A stretch of DNA of 64,000 nucleotides from Flavobacterium denitrificans DSM 15936 (GCF_000425445.1 NZ_AUDL01000008.1:458669-522668); one strand, 5' to 3'. Shown: positions 53,499-61,743, counted from the first letter of the stretch. The notes: a model not told the origin generated them from the sequence alone. Numbers and translations are program-made.

Positions 53499-54259
53499 TG
53501 ATAGAAGTAAAAAACATAGAAAAATCATTTGGCGACAGCAAAGTTTTAAAAGGCGTTTCGACGGTCTTTGAAACTGGAAAAACCAATTTGATTATCGGAC
53601 AAAGTGGATCTGGAAAAACAGTTTTATTGAAAACCTTATTAGGAATTCACACGCCAGATTCAGGAACAATTGAATTTGACGGAAGAGTTTATTCTGATTT
53701 AGATAAAGATGAAAAACGTGAGTTAAGAACCGAAATCGGAATGGTATTTCAAGGAAGTGCTTTATTTGACTCGATGACCGTTGAAGAAAATGTGGCATTC
53801 CCGTTAAGAATGTTTACTAACAAAAACAAAGCTCAAATTCAAGAACGCGTTGATTTTGTTTTAGAAAGAGTAAATCTGATTGATGCTCATAAAAAATTAC
53901 CTTCTGAGATTTCTGGAGGTATGCAGAAACGTGTTGCCATTGCACGTGCTATTGTAAACAATCCAAAATATCTGTTTTGTGATGAGCCAAACTCTGGTCT
54001 TGATCCAAATACTTCAACTTTGATCGACAACTTGATTCAAGAAATCACTAGAGAATACAACATTACAACCGTAATTAATACACACGATATGAATTCGGTG
54101 ATGGAAATTGGCGAAAATATTGTTTTCTTAAAGAAAGGATTAAAAGCCTGGCAAGGAACTAAAGAGGAAATCTTTACAACCGACAATGAGGCAGTTGTAA
54201 AGTTTGTTTATTCTTCTAATTTATTTAAAAAAGTAAGAGAAGCTTATTTGAAAGGTTAA
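53498..54259 (+). CDS. mlaF: MlaF family ABC transporter ATP-binding protein
   Basis: ATPase that powers MlaE-type lipid transport. The 253-residue product has Walker A IIGQSGSGKTVLLKTLL, Q-loop GMVFQGSALFDSM, ABC signature EISGGMQKRVAIARA and Walker B YLFCDEPNSGLDPNTS, followed by the H-loop NTHDMNSV. The start at 53498 (MIEVKNIEKSFGDSK) overlaps the permease stop (TAATG). Signature SGGMQKR is characteristic of the MlaF group. A terminator follows at 54295. Confidence 0.94.
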   Translation: MIEVKNIEKSFGDSKVLKGVSTVFETGKTNLIIGQSGSGKTVLLKTLLGIHTPDSGTIEFDGRVYSDLDKDEKRELRTEIGMVFQGSALFDSMTVEENVAFPLRMFTNKNKAQIQERVDFVLERVNLIDAHKKLPSEISGGMQKRVAIARAIVNNPKYLFCDEPNSGLDPNTSTLIDNLIQEITREYNITTVINTHDMNSVMEIGENIVFLKKGLKAWQGTKEEIFTTDNEAVVKFVYSSNLFKKVREAYLKG

Positions 54260-54294
54260 ACGCCTTTTAAATCTCATCCCAAAGCCTCGGCATA

Positions 54295-54337
54295 AAATCC
54301 CAAATTCCAATTTTGAAAACTGGAATTTGGGATTTTT
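54295..54337 (+). terminator. Terminator after mlaE-mlaF
   Basis: 15-bp stem AAATCCCAAATTCCA / TGGAATTTGGGATTT with an 11-nt partly paired loop and a T-run. Confidence 0.85.
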
Positions 54338-54350
54338 TCATTTATTCTTG

Positions 54351-55070
54351 TTACTTTATATTTTTAAAATCTGTTTCTAAAACTGTTATTGTTTGATATG
54401 TTATTCCTTCTACATTACTTGCAGGAAACTCATATAACGCTATCTGCCTAATTCCATTTTTCATCCTTGACAAAGTAATTTTTTCTTTATTATAACGCTG
54501 TATATATATCGTTTTTTCAAAAGTCCCATTTGCGGTAAGATCAGTTAGATTAGATGCGTTTGTAAAATCATGCCTAATTTGAACAGGAAAAGTTTCAATA
54601 TTATTGAGCTTAAATGTTATTTGACATGGATATAATCGAATTAAATCATTTGTATTAAACTCAAATTGTTTACCAATAAATGTCATATCATTTGCACTTT
54701 CTGTAATACGAACATTCAATTCTGAAAATATAACTGGAGACTCGTGCAGTTTTACTTCTTCACCTATAACCAAATCATAAAAATTTCCTTTACCACTTGT
54801 TTTAAAGGTAAAATTATAATCTCCATTAGTATCCGTATGAGTCGAATCAGCCCATTTCACAAACTCATAATCATTATAGGACATAATATAAGAGCCAGTA
54901 CCCGTCACTTTATACTCTCCAACTTTGACAATTAAATTTGAAATTGGAACGCCGTGATCATCTGTAACTTTGCCGTGAACTTTGGTTTCAATTCCTGATT
55001 GAATTAATACAGGATCTTTATCACAAGATCCTAATGCAAACAATAAGACTAAAAGCAATATTTTTCTCAT
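54351..55070 (-). CDS. Lipoprotein with carboxypeptidase-regulatory-like domain, unknown function
   Basis: Exported lipoprotein of 239 residues. The signal MRKILLLVLLFALGSC puts the lipidated Cys at 16, followed by DKDP. The N-terminal half resembles a CarboxypepD_reg-like beta-sandwich (KVHGKVTDDHGVPISNLIVK through DTNGDYNFTFKTSGKGNF), the second half is beta-rich and unassigned. Isolated gene with its own upstream terminator from the SprT-like gene. Acts at the cell envelope; role unknown. Confidence 0.7.
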   Translation of the reverse strand: MRKILLLVLLFALGSCDKDPVLIQSGIETKVHGKVTDDHGVPISNLIVKVGEYKVTGTGSYIMSYNDYEFVKWADSTHTDTNGDYNFTFKTSGKGNFYDLVIGEEVKLHESPVIFSELNVRITESANDMTFIGKQFEFNTNDLIRLYPCQITFKLNNIETFPVQIRHDFTNASNLTDLTANGTFEKTIYIQRYNKEKITLSRMKNGIRQIALYEFPASNVEGITYQTITVLETDFKNIK

Positions 55071-55150
55071 AAAAATTGTTTTGTCAAAAATGCAAAATTT
55101 ATTTTAATACCCAAAGCGCTACACATTAAATATTTGTAAACGAACAAATT

Positions 55151-55197
55151 AAAAAAAATCCAAATTCCAATCTTACATAAAATTGGAATTTGGATTT
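55151..55197 (-). terminator. Terminator after the SprT-like gene
   Basis: 16-bp stem AAATCCAAATTCCAAT / ATTGGAATTTGGATTT with a 10-nt loop; the minus strand ends in eight T. Shares the CCAAATTCCAA core with the terminator at 54295. Confidence 0.85.
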
Positions 55198-55220
55198 TTC
55201 TATTTTGAGATATTTAAACC

Positions 55221-55817
55221 TTAATCAATCAGCTCAACTTCAGCATTTGGATTAAAAAGATACGTTTTGCCTGAGCTTATTTCGATACATTCAAATCGTT
55301 TTGTTCTCACGGCTAACTTCTTAAATACTTTGCCATTTTTGATTCTGAAAACACTTCCATATGGAATTTCGAAAATATAGTTTTTATCACTACTTGCGTC
55401 ATATTGTTTTAATGCCAATGACAAAGTAGTATCAGTATCACTGCTCGCTGAAGGATTTTTGAAGTGCCTCGCCAACAAAGGCAAAATTTGACTTGGAAAT
55501 ATCTCAGGACGAATAAACGGAACCATCAAACGTTGAAAAGTGTATTTCCACTCATTCCCATGTGGCTTTATATTTCGTCCAAATTTTTCGAATGCAACCA
55601 AATGCGAAATCTCATGAATGAGCGTAATTAAAAAACGATATTTATTCAAACTTGCATTAACGGTAATTTCATGTTTTCCACTCGGTCCTCGTCGATAATC
55701 GCCATGACGCGTCTGGCGTTCATTTACGATTTTCAAGTGCACCTGATTGGAAACAATCAAATCAAAAACAGGCTTTACAGCATGTTCAGGAATATATTTA
55801 GCTAATGTTTCGTTCAA
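55221..55817 (-). CDS. SprT-like zinc metalloprotease domain protein
   Basis: Cytoplasmic protein of 198 residues with the SprT/Spartan-like fold: zinc-binding HEISH (His68, Glu69, His72) in FLITLIHEISHLVAFEKFGR, followed by the third ligand region KPHGNEWKYTFQRLM and a C-terminal beta-rich part ending LFNPNAEVELID. Length is typical. The C-terminal zinc-ribbon of some SprT proteins is not evident. It lies 3 bases downstream (in its own direction) of the repeat that bounds the four-helix-bundle cassette, and 22 bases from that gene's stop. Confidence 0.85.
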   Translation of the reverse strand: MNETLAKYIPEHAVKPVFDLIVSNQVHLKIVNERQTRHGDYRRGPSGKHEITVNASLNKYRFLITLIHEISHLVAFEKFGRNIKPHGNEWKYTFQRLMVPFIRPEIFPSQILPLLARHFKNPSASSDTDTTLSLALKQYDASSDKNYIFEIPYGSVFRIKNGKVFKKLAVRTKRFECIEISSGKTYLFNPNAEVELID

Positions 55818-55819
55818 GG

Positions 55820-56231
55820 TAATTATGAATTATGAGTTTTTAGTTATGAGTTATAAGTTTCTTCTTTGACGTTATGATTATGCTTTTTATGATTTTTAGC
55901 ACTTCCTCACATTGATTGTGCATCGATTCAAATTCAGCTTTAGAAATATAATTCGTTGCAATTAATATTTCCAGCGAATACATTGACTCATCACATTCTT
56001 TTTGAGAAATCGATAATTTATGAATATAATCAGCTTTACTTTGAGCATTCACAGCTTCTCGAACATTTGCACCAACCGATGTAATTGAACGCAAAAACTG
56101 CTTACTCATTACAAATTCTTTCTTTTCGGCAACTAACCATTTATAAAAATTAACTCCTCTTATATTTAATTCAAAACTTTTGGTTTTCACAGTACTTTCA
56201 CTCATAATTCATAACTCATAATTCATAATTA
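55820..56231. mobile_element. Repeat-bounded cassette carrying a four-helix-bundle gene (412 bp)
   Basis: A perfect 19-bp inverted repeat bounds it: TAATTATGAATTATGAGTT at 55820-55838 and its complement at 56213-56231. The repeat units (AATTATG, TTATGAG) continue inwards, so that the gene's ATG and stop codon fall within the repeats. Similar gene-less tracts elsewhere in the window suggest movement or copying of the repeat. The element boundaries and mobility are inferred. Confidence 0.5.
55840..56205 (-). CDS. Four-helix-bundle protein (S23/Avd-like)
   Basis: Small basic protein of 121 residues of the four-helix-bundle S23 type (TIGR02436-like), structurally related to Avd proteins of diversity-generating retroelements. 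Helices: TKSFELNIRGVNFYKWLVAE, FVMSKQFLRSITSVGANVRE, DYIHKLSISQKECDESMYSL, and AEFESMHNQCEEVLKIIKSI. SVGANVREA is a family hallmark. The start codon ATGAGT belongs to the flanking repeat, and the stop codon lies in the opposite repeat. There is no reverse transcriptase in the window. Function of free-standing members is unknown; nucleic-acid binding is plausible because of the basic tail (SKKKL). Confidence 0.85.
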   Translation of the reverse strand: MSESTVKTKSFELNIRGVNFYKWLVAEKKEFVMSKQFLRSITSVGANVREAVNAQSKADYIHKLSISQKECDESMYSLEILIATNYISKAEFESMHNQCEEVLKIIKSIIITSKKKLITHN

Positions 56232-56232
56232 A

Positions 56233-56910
56233 TTACGGATTTGTTGAAGAAACCTCTAACACCTTCCCATTAAAATACTTATTTCCATTAATAGTAAAGT
56301 CATAAATATAAGTTGCCATTCCTTCAGCAGAAATTGGCGCCTGATATCCGGGAAAAGCTTCGTTAAGCATTTCGGTCTGAACAGAACCTAACGCTAAAAC
56401 ATTAAACGAAATTCCTTTTTCTTTATATTCTTCTGCTAATAATTCAGTCAAAGTGATTACAGCTCCTTTACTAGAACTATAAGCCGCTAAACCTGCAAAT
56501 TTCAAGCTTCCACGAACGCCGCCAATCGAACTGATCGTCACGACATGACTTCCTTTTTCTAAATACGGCAAACAAATTCTGGTCAAATTTGCTACTGCAA
56601 AAACATTCACTTTATAAATATTTTCAAAATCAGCTTGAGTGGTTTCTGCAAAAGGCTTCCAGATTAAAGCTCCTGCATTATGAACCACCGCGTCAACTTT
56701 TTTCCAAGTCGATGACAGAAAATGCTCTACTTCGCTCAAAGCACTTTCATCTGCCAAATCAATTGAAAGACAAGTAACATTTTGATGCTCTAATAAAGAT
56801 TGCGGTATTTTTCTGGAAATTGCCAAAACCTGATGGCCAGCATTTGCAAATTGTAATGCCAATTCATATCCAATTCCTCGGCTGGTTCCTGTAACGATAA
56901 TATTTTTCAT
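56233..56910 (-). CDS. SDR family NAD(P)-dependent oxidoreductase
   Basis: Classical short-chain dehydrogenase, 225 residues. Cofactor loop TGTSRGIGYELALQFANAG at the N-terminus, VHNAGALIWKPF (NAG motif), and the catalytic set HVVTISSIGGVRGSLKFAG (Ser) and AAYSSSKGAVITL (YxxxK). The substrate is not evident. The mRNA is predicted to be leaderless: a TAnnTTTG box ends 4 bases before its ATG. Located next to the four-helix-bundle cassette, whose inverted repeat starts 2 bases after its stop. Confidence 0.88.
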   Translation of the reverse strand: MKNIIVTGTSRGIGYELALQFANAGHQVLAISRKIPQSLLEHQNVTCLSIDLADESALSEVEHFLSSTWKKVDAVVHNAGALIWKPFAETTQADFENIYKVNVFAVANLTRICLPYLEKGSHVVTISSIGGVRGSLKFAGLAAYSSSKGAVITLTELLAEEYKEKGISFNVLALGSVQTEMLNEAFPGYQAPISAEGMATYIYDFTINGNKYFNGKVLEVSSTNP

Positions 56911-56914
56911 GTTG

Positions 56915-56922
56915 CAAAAATA
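56915..56922 (-). promoter_or_regulatory. -7 promoter box of the SDR gene, 4 nt from the start codon
   Basis: TATTTTTG on the minus strand, then CAAC, then ATG. Exact TAnnTTTG; no clear TTG upstream. Confidence 0.5.
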
Positions 56923-56948
56923 AACAAAACCAATAAAAGGCTGTGTTA

Positions 56949-57926
56949 TTAATTCATTGTAATTTCTTCCGTTGGAGTAATCGCTATCTGAGTCACCGCC
57001 GGCAATAATTCTTGCACAAATGCAGTAATATGCGGAATATTCATTACTTTGAATTCATCTGAAACATGGTGATAAAATTCAAAATTTTCAAAATCGAAAG
57101 TACTTATTGATTGGCAAGGTTTTCCAAAGCCTTCAAAAAACGAATAATTATCAGATCTGTAAAACAATTTGTATTCTGCTTCTTTCGGCAAAAATCCAAT
57201 GGTGTTTTTGCCTGTGTATTCGTTGATTTTCTGTGCCATATTCGATTTATCAAAACCTGTAACGTAGGCCAAAAAATCGCGCTTCATCGGCACGCCGATC
57301 ATTTCAATATTCAATTGCGTATATAAATTAAAATCTCTCTTTTTTAATTTCGGAACAAGACTTTTAGAGCCTAGCAATCCTTTTTCTTCTCCTGCAAAAA
57401 ACACAATTAGAATACTGCGTTTATTCGATTTTGTTGTCGCAAAATATTTCGCCAATTGCGCAACTGCCGTTACGCCCGAAGCATCGTCGTTGGCACCATT
57501 ATTAATAACATCGGCTTGCTTTTTTTTCTCAATTCCAATATGATCATAATGTGCACTCAAGACCACAAATTCTTTTTTCAAAACAGGATCTGTTCCTGCT
57601 AGAACCCCAACAATATTGTATGCCGGCGATTTAAAATTTGTCAACGTATCGCGATAAGAAGCGAAATAAGGCTCTATATTATTTTTCTTTAAGAAATCTT
57701 CTAAAAAGGCTGCAGCTTTTTCAATTCCTTTTGTCCCAGTTTCACGTCCTTCTAATTCATCCGAAGAAAGATACTTCAAGAAATCTGACACTTCAGATTC
57801 ACTTACTTTATAACTGATTTCTATTTTTTTTGAACTTGAATCAGTTATTGCCTCAGTTACGACAGAAGGATTTGATTTGCAGCCAAACAAAGCCAGTGGA
57901 ACAAAAAGAAAGTATAGTTTTTTCAT
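56949..57926 (-). CDS. M28 family metallopeptidase, lipoprotein
   Basis: Exported zinc aminopeptidase of the M28 family. The 325-residue product has a lipoprotein signal FVPLALFGCKSN (Cys16), and the ligand motifs VVLSAHYDHIG (His), NGANDDASGVTAVAQLA (Asp), FAGEEKGLLG (Glu catalytic region), and later QLNIEMIGVPMKRDF and FEFYHHVSDEF. Length and order are normal. It presumably trims peptides at the cell surface or in the periplasm. Runs towards the SDR gene in the same direction; the gap is 38 bases. Confidence 0.92.
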   Translation of the reverse strand: MKKLYFLFVPLALFGCKSNPSVVTEAITDSSSKKIEISYKVSESEVSDFLKYLSSDELEGRETGTKGIEKAAAFLEDFLKKNNIEPYFASYRDTLTNFKSPAYNIVGVLAGTDPVLKKEFVVLSAHYDHIGIEKKKQADVINNGANDDASGVTAVAQLAKYFATTKSNKRSILIVFFAGEEKGLLGSKSLVPKLKKRDFNLYTQLNIEMIGVPMKRDFLAYVTGFDKSNMAQKINEYTGKNTIGFLPKEAEYKLFYRSDNYSFFEGFGKPCQSISTFDFENFEFYHHVSDEFKVMNIPHITAFVQELLPAVTQIAITPTEEITMN

Positions 57927-58000
57927 AAAAGATGCTAGTTTGGTTTAATAAAAAACAAATGTTTTTTAAAGATTAAGTTGCTGAAAAATAGCAAAAAAAA

Positions 58001-58041
58001 TCAAAAAACCCTTTCGAAGCTCAAAAAGCTGAAAGGGTTCT
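58001..58041 (-). terminator. Terminator after the acyl-CoA dehydrogenase gene
   Basis: Stem AACCCTTTC / GAAAGGGTT extended by AGCT pairs with a small bulge; T-run on the minus strand. Confidence 0.75.
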
Positions 58042-58068
58042 TATTTCTATTTTATTTGAAATCTAAAT

Positions 58069-59211
58069 TTATTCTGCGATAACTGATCTTGAAATTACAA
58101 TTTTCTGAATTTCAGAAGTTCCTTCATAAATCTGAGTGATTTTTGCGTCGCGCATCATACGTTCCACATGATATTCTTTCACATATCCATTTCCTCCGTG
58201 AATTTGGACCGCTTCAACAGCCGTGTCCATTGCTACTTGCGAAGCAAACAATTTTGCCATAGCACCGCTCACATCGTAGTTTTTGTGCTGATCTTTATCC
58301 CAAGCCGCTTTCATACACAAATGACGCGCCGCTTCGATATTTACAGCCATATCCGCCAATTTGAAAGCAATTGCCTGATGATTGCAGATTTCAGTTCCGA
58401 ATGCTTTTCTTTCTTTAGAATATTTCAAAGCCAATTCATAAGCGCCAGAAGCGATTCCTAAAGCTTGAGAAGCAATTCCGATTCTTCCTCCAGCCAACGT
58501 TTTCATTGCAAATTTGAATCCGAAACCATCTTCTCCAATTCTGTTTTCTTTCGGAACTTTTACATCACTAAACATTAAGGAATGTGTGTCAGAACCACGA
58601 ATTCCCATTTTTTGCTCTTTTGGACCAACAGAAAAACCTGGCATATCTTTGGTCATAATCAAAGCGTTGATTCCTTTGTGTTTCAATTCAGGATGCGTTT
58701 GAGCAATTACTAAATAAACTGAAGCTGTATTTCCGTTTGTAATCCAGTTTTTTGTTCCGTTTACCAAATAGTGATCTCCCATATCAACAGCAGTTGTTTT
58801 TTGAGAAGTTGCGTCACTTCCAGCTTCTGGCTCACTTAAGCAGAATGCTCCGTGAATTTGTCCCGAAGCTAAACCTGGCAAATATTTTTGTTTTTGCTCT
58901 TCAGTTCCAAATTCTTGAAGTCCCCAACAAACTAATGAATTGTTAACAGACATCACCACAGAAGCTGAGGCATCAACTTTAGAGATTTCTTCCATCGCAA
59001 TTACGTATGAAATAGCATCAAGTCCGCTTCCTCCATATTTTGGGTCAACCATCATTCCCATAAAACCAAGCTCGCCCATTTTTTTTATTTGCTCAGTTGG
59101 AAAAATTTGTTTTTCGTCACGTTCAATAACTCCAGGCAATAATTCATTTTGAGCAAAATCTCTTGCTGCTTGCTGAATCATCAAATGCTCTTCGGTAAGA
59201 TTAAAATCCAT
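58069..59211 (-). CDS. Acyl-CoA dehydrogenase
   Basis: FAD-dependent enzyme of fatty-acid or branched-chain amino-acid catabolism, 380 residues. N-terminal helical domain MDFNLTEEHLMIQQAARDFA, middle FAD-binding sheet (FCLSEPEAGSDATSQKTTA, VNGTKNWITNGNTASVY), and C-terminal domain with the catalytic Glu363 in ITQIYEGTSEIQKIVISRS. Motifs are those of short-chain/butyryl or related acyl-CoA dehydrogenases, but substrate chain length cannot be told. Its leader of about 90 nt follows a strong promoter. Transcribed alone. Confidence 0.94.
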   Translation of the reverse strand: MDFNLTEEHLMIQQAARDFAQNELLPGVIERDEKQIFPTEQIKKMGELGFMGMMVDPKYGGSGLDAISYVIAMEEISKVDASASVVMSVNNSLVCWGLQEFGTEEQKQKYLPGLASGQIHGAFCLSEPEAGSDATSQKTTAVDMGDHYLVNGTKNWITNGNTASVYLVIAQTHPELKHKGINALIMTKDMPGFSVGPKEQKMGIRGSDTHSLMFSDVKVPKENRIGEDGFGFKFAMKTLAGGRIGIASQALGIASGAYELALKYSKERKAFGTEICNHQAIAFKLADMAVNIEAARHLCMKAAWDKDQHKNYDVSGAMAKLFASQVAMDTAVEAVQIHGGNGYVKEYHVERMMRDAKITQIYEGTSEIQKIVISRSVIAE

Positions 59212-59308
59212 AATGTAGTTAGTTTATTTTTTCTAAATCCAAAATCTAATTTTCGAAAATGGAGATAATTTATTTTTGTTTTTTTTGTTTTTTGTTTAAA
59301 AAGGCTTC

Positions 59309-59339
59309 CAAAGATAATTTTTAAAACCCAAATTAACAA
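59309..59339 (-). promoter_or_regulatory. Promoter of the acyl-CoA dehydrogenase gene
   Basis: On the minus strand TTG (59337-59339), a 20-bp spacer, TATCTTTG (59309-59316): full consensus match. Confidence 0.8.
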
Positions 59340-59653
59340 TGCGTGCATATAAAATTAAGAGATAATCAATAATCACGATAACGTTTTCGTAATAATTCTA
59401 AATTTTGAGCAGACAAGCATCAATAGTGCAACGTTTTCTTTAAAATTCAAGAATATAATTGCGCATAAAAATGTCATTTTTCTAAAGTTTTAGAAAATTA
59501 CTTACTAAAAAAAGCGCAAGCGATTCGACAACACGTAAATGTACGTAAAGCAAGTCTTACTAAATTGATTATGAAAGATATACCATCAAAAAAAAATATA
59601 CGACTTTCATAAAAAACATGTATTTTTAGAGAGCAGAATTTAGAAATTAAAAG

Positions 59654-59661
59654 TATTTTTG
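59654..59661 (+). promoter_or_regulatory. -7 promoter box of the chalcone-isomerase-like gene
   Basis: TATTTTTG, exact TAnnTTTG, giving a leader of about 20-25 nt. -33 element unclear. Confidence 0.55.
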
Positions 59662-59689
59662 CCCAAAAACACAAAATATCGATAGAAGT

Positions 59690-60265
59690 ATGAAAAAGAT
59701 TTTACTATTATTTGCACTCCTTTTAAGTGTGCAATTTTCTACTGTTTCGGCACAAACTCAACTAGAAGTAAACGGCGTAACAGTTCCAAGAAAAATTGAA
59801 ATTCAAAATAAAACAATGCAGCTAAATGGTGCTGGCGGAAGATCAAAAATGTGGTTGGAAGTTTACGTTCAAGCACTTTATTTATCACAATTGAGCCAAG
59901 ACCCAAAATTCATTATCGACAGTGATACTGAAATGGCTGTAAGAATTGAAATCACTTCTTCGATGGTTTCTTCAAACAAGTTGACAAAAGCGATGAATAC
60001 AGGTTTTGAAAAATCTGCAGGAAGCAATCTTGAGGCTTTGCGTCCAAGAATTGAGCAGTTCAAAACATTTTTAAGTGACGCAATTACAGAAAAAGACGTA
60101 TTTATTTTGTTTTACAATCCGCTTGATCAGACAGTTAACGTAATCAAAAACGATGTTCCAAAAGGAAAAATACAAGGATTTGATTTCAAGCAAGCTTTAT
60201 TCGGAATCTGGCTTTCAGACAAACCAGTTGACGAAACTTTGAAAAAACACTTATTAGGAATATAA
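59690..60265 (+). CDS. Chalcone-isomerase-fold family exported protein
   Basis: Secreted protein of 191 residues with a signal peptide (MKKILLLFALLLSVQFSTVSAQ) and a bacterial chalcone-isomerase-like domain (VNGVTVPRKIEIQNKTMQLN, MWLEVYVQALYLSQL, VRIEITSSMVSSNKLTKAMN, GFEKSAGSNLEALRPRIEQF, and KGKIQGFDFKQALFGIWLSD). Bacterial relatives lack a known flavonoid substrate; they probably bind a hydrophobic ligand in the periplasm. No enzyme partner nearby. Followed by a terminator. Confidence 0.85.
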   Translation: MKKILLLFALLLSVQFSTVSAQTQLEVNGVTVPRKIEIQNKTMQLNGAGGRSKMWLEVYVQALYLSQLSQDPKFIIDSDTEMAVRIEITSSMVSSNKLTKAMNTGFEKSAGSNLEALRPRIEQFKTFLSDAITEKDVFILFYNPLDQTVNVIKNDVPKGKIQGFDFKQALFGIWLSDKPVDETLKKHLLGI

Positions 60266-60295
60266 CTCAGAATTTCTTAAAAAATTTCGAATACC

Positions 60296-60335
60296 GAAAG
60301 CCGAAAACCTTATCGTTTTCGGCTTTCTTTTTTTT
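60296..60335 (+). terminator. Terminator after the chalcone-isomerase-like gene
   Basis: 13-bp stem GAAAGCCGAAAAC / GTTTTCGGCTTTC with a 6-nt loop and a T-run. Confidence 0.9.
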
Positions 60336-60417
60336 CTTTCATTAAATTTGCCATAAAATACATTATTCGCATTATTCTATTTTATACTTTTACACAAAAT
60401 AAACATATCTCAACAAA

Positions 60418-61644
60418 ATGAAAGATTTATTACAGCAATTTGAAAATAAGGAACCTGAAATTGTTTTTAACTGGAAAGACTCTGAAACTGAAGCTGAAGG
60501 ATGGACAGTTATTAATTCGCTACGCGGAGGAGCTGCAGGAGGCGGAACAAGAATGAGAAAAGGCTTGGATATGAACGAAGTTTTATCATTGGCAAAAACA
60601 ATGGAAGTTAAATTTTCAGTTTCTGGTCCCGCAATTGGTGGAGCTAAATCCGGAATAAATTTCGACCCGAACGATCCTCGCAAAAAAGGCGTTTTACAAC
60701 GTTGGTACAAAGCCGTTTCGCCTTTATTGAAAAGTTATTACGGAACGGGTGGTGATTTAAATGTTGATGAGATTCACGAAGTTATTCCAATGACAGAAGA
60801 ATGTGGAGTTTGGCATCCACAAGAAGGTGTTTTCAACGGGCATTTCAAACCTACTGAAGCAGATAAAATCAATAGAATTGGGCAATTACGTCAAGGTGTC
60901 ATCAAAGTTATTGAAAACCCAAAATTCTCTCCAGACGTTACAAGAAAATATACCGTTGCCGATATGATTACAGGTTACGGAGTTGCTGAAGCGGTTCGTC
61001 ACTTCTATTCTATTTATGGTGGAGAAATTAAAGGCAAAAAAGCGATTGTTCAGGGATTTGGAAATGTTGGATCTGCAGCTGCTTTTTATTTAGCTGAAAT
61101 GGGCGCAAAAGTGATTGGGATTATTGATCGTGACGGAGGACTTATAAAAGAAGAAGGTTTTTCTTTTGAAGAAATCAGAACATTGTTTTTAAATAAAGAC
61201 GGGAACAAATTAGTTGCCGAAAATATGATTCCGTTTGAAGAAATCAATTCTAAAATCTGGACAATTGGCGCTGAGATTTTCACGCCTTGTGCTGCTTCAA
61301 GATTGGTAACTCAAGCTCAGATCGACAATTTAATTGCAAACGGACTTGAAGTAATTTCATGTGGAGCAAACGTTCCTTTTGCCGATAAAGAAATTTTCTT
61401 CGGATCAATTATGGAAGAAGTAGATCACAAAGTAAGTTTGATTCCGGATTTCATTTCAAACTGTGGAATGGCAAGAGTTTTTGCGTATTTCATGGAGAAA
61501 AAAGTTCAAATGACGGACGAAGCTATTTTTAATGATACTTCTGAAACAATTAAAAATGCAATTGTTAAAGCCCATGCTTTAAGTGCTTCAAAAACAAATA
61601 TCAGTGCAACGGCTTTTGAAATTGCATTGAAACAATTAGTGTAA
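60418..61644 (+). CDS. Glu/Leu/Phe/Val dehydrogenase family protein
   Basis: NAD(P)-dependent amino-acid dehydrogenase, 408 residues. Dimerisation/substrate domain has GGAAGGGTRMRKGLDMNEVL, GPAIGGAKSGINFDP (substrate lysine) and YGTGGDLNVDEIHEV (catalytic Asp); the Rossmann domain has IVQGFGNVGSAAAFYLAEMG and IIDRDGG. The third block AEIFTPCAASRLVT and SNCGMARVFAYF complete the fold. It could act on glutamate, leucine or another amino acid; specificity residues are not decisive by eye. Alone in its operon; ends in a strong terminator. Confidence 0.9.
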   Translation: MKDLLQQFENKEPEIVFNWKDSETEAEGWTVINSLRGGAAGGGTRMRKGLDMNEVLSLAKTMEVKFSVSGPAIGGAKSGINFDPNDPRKKGVLQRWYKAVSPLLKSYYGTGGDLNVDEIHEVIPMTEECGVWHPQEGVFNGHFKPTEADKINRIGQLRQGVIKVIENPKFSPDVTRKYTVADMITGYGVAEAVRHFYSIYGGEIKGKKAIVQGFGNVGSAAAFYLAEMGAKVIGIIDRDGGLIKEEGFSFEEIRTLFLNKDGNKLVAENMIPFEEINSKIWTIGAEIFTPCAASRLVTQAQIDNLIANGLEVISCGANVPFADKEIFFGSIMEEVDHKVSLIPDFISNCGMARVFAYFMEKKVQMTDEAIFNDTSETIKNAIVKAHALSASKTNISATAFEIALKQLV

Positions 61645-61665
61645 TTTTATTTATACTTGATTTCT

Positions 61666-61699
61666 AAGCGGGCTAAATTTTAGCTCGCTTTTTTTTTTT
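61666..61699 (+). terminator. Terminator after the Glu/Leu-type dehydrogenase gene
   Basis: 11-bp stem AAGCGGGCTAA / TTAGCTCGCTT (one G-T pair) with a 3-nt loop and eleven T. Confidence 0.9.
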
Positions 61700-61743
61700 A
61701 CGGCAATGCACGCAAAGGTTTACACCAAGAGCGCTAATTCATT

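Larger units (their letters stand above)
59212..59689. other. Divergent intergenic region with two promoters
   Basis: 478 bases between divergently transcribed genes. Contains the minus promoter at 59309-59339 and the plus box at 59654-59661. The rest is AT-rich with no ORF, hairpin or repeat that I can support; AACGTTTTC occurs twice (about 59381 and 59433). Confidence 0.6.
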
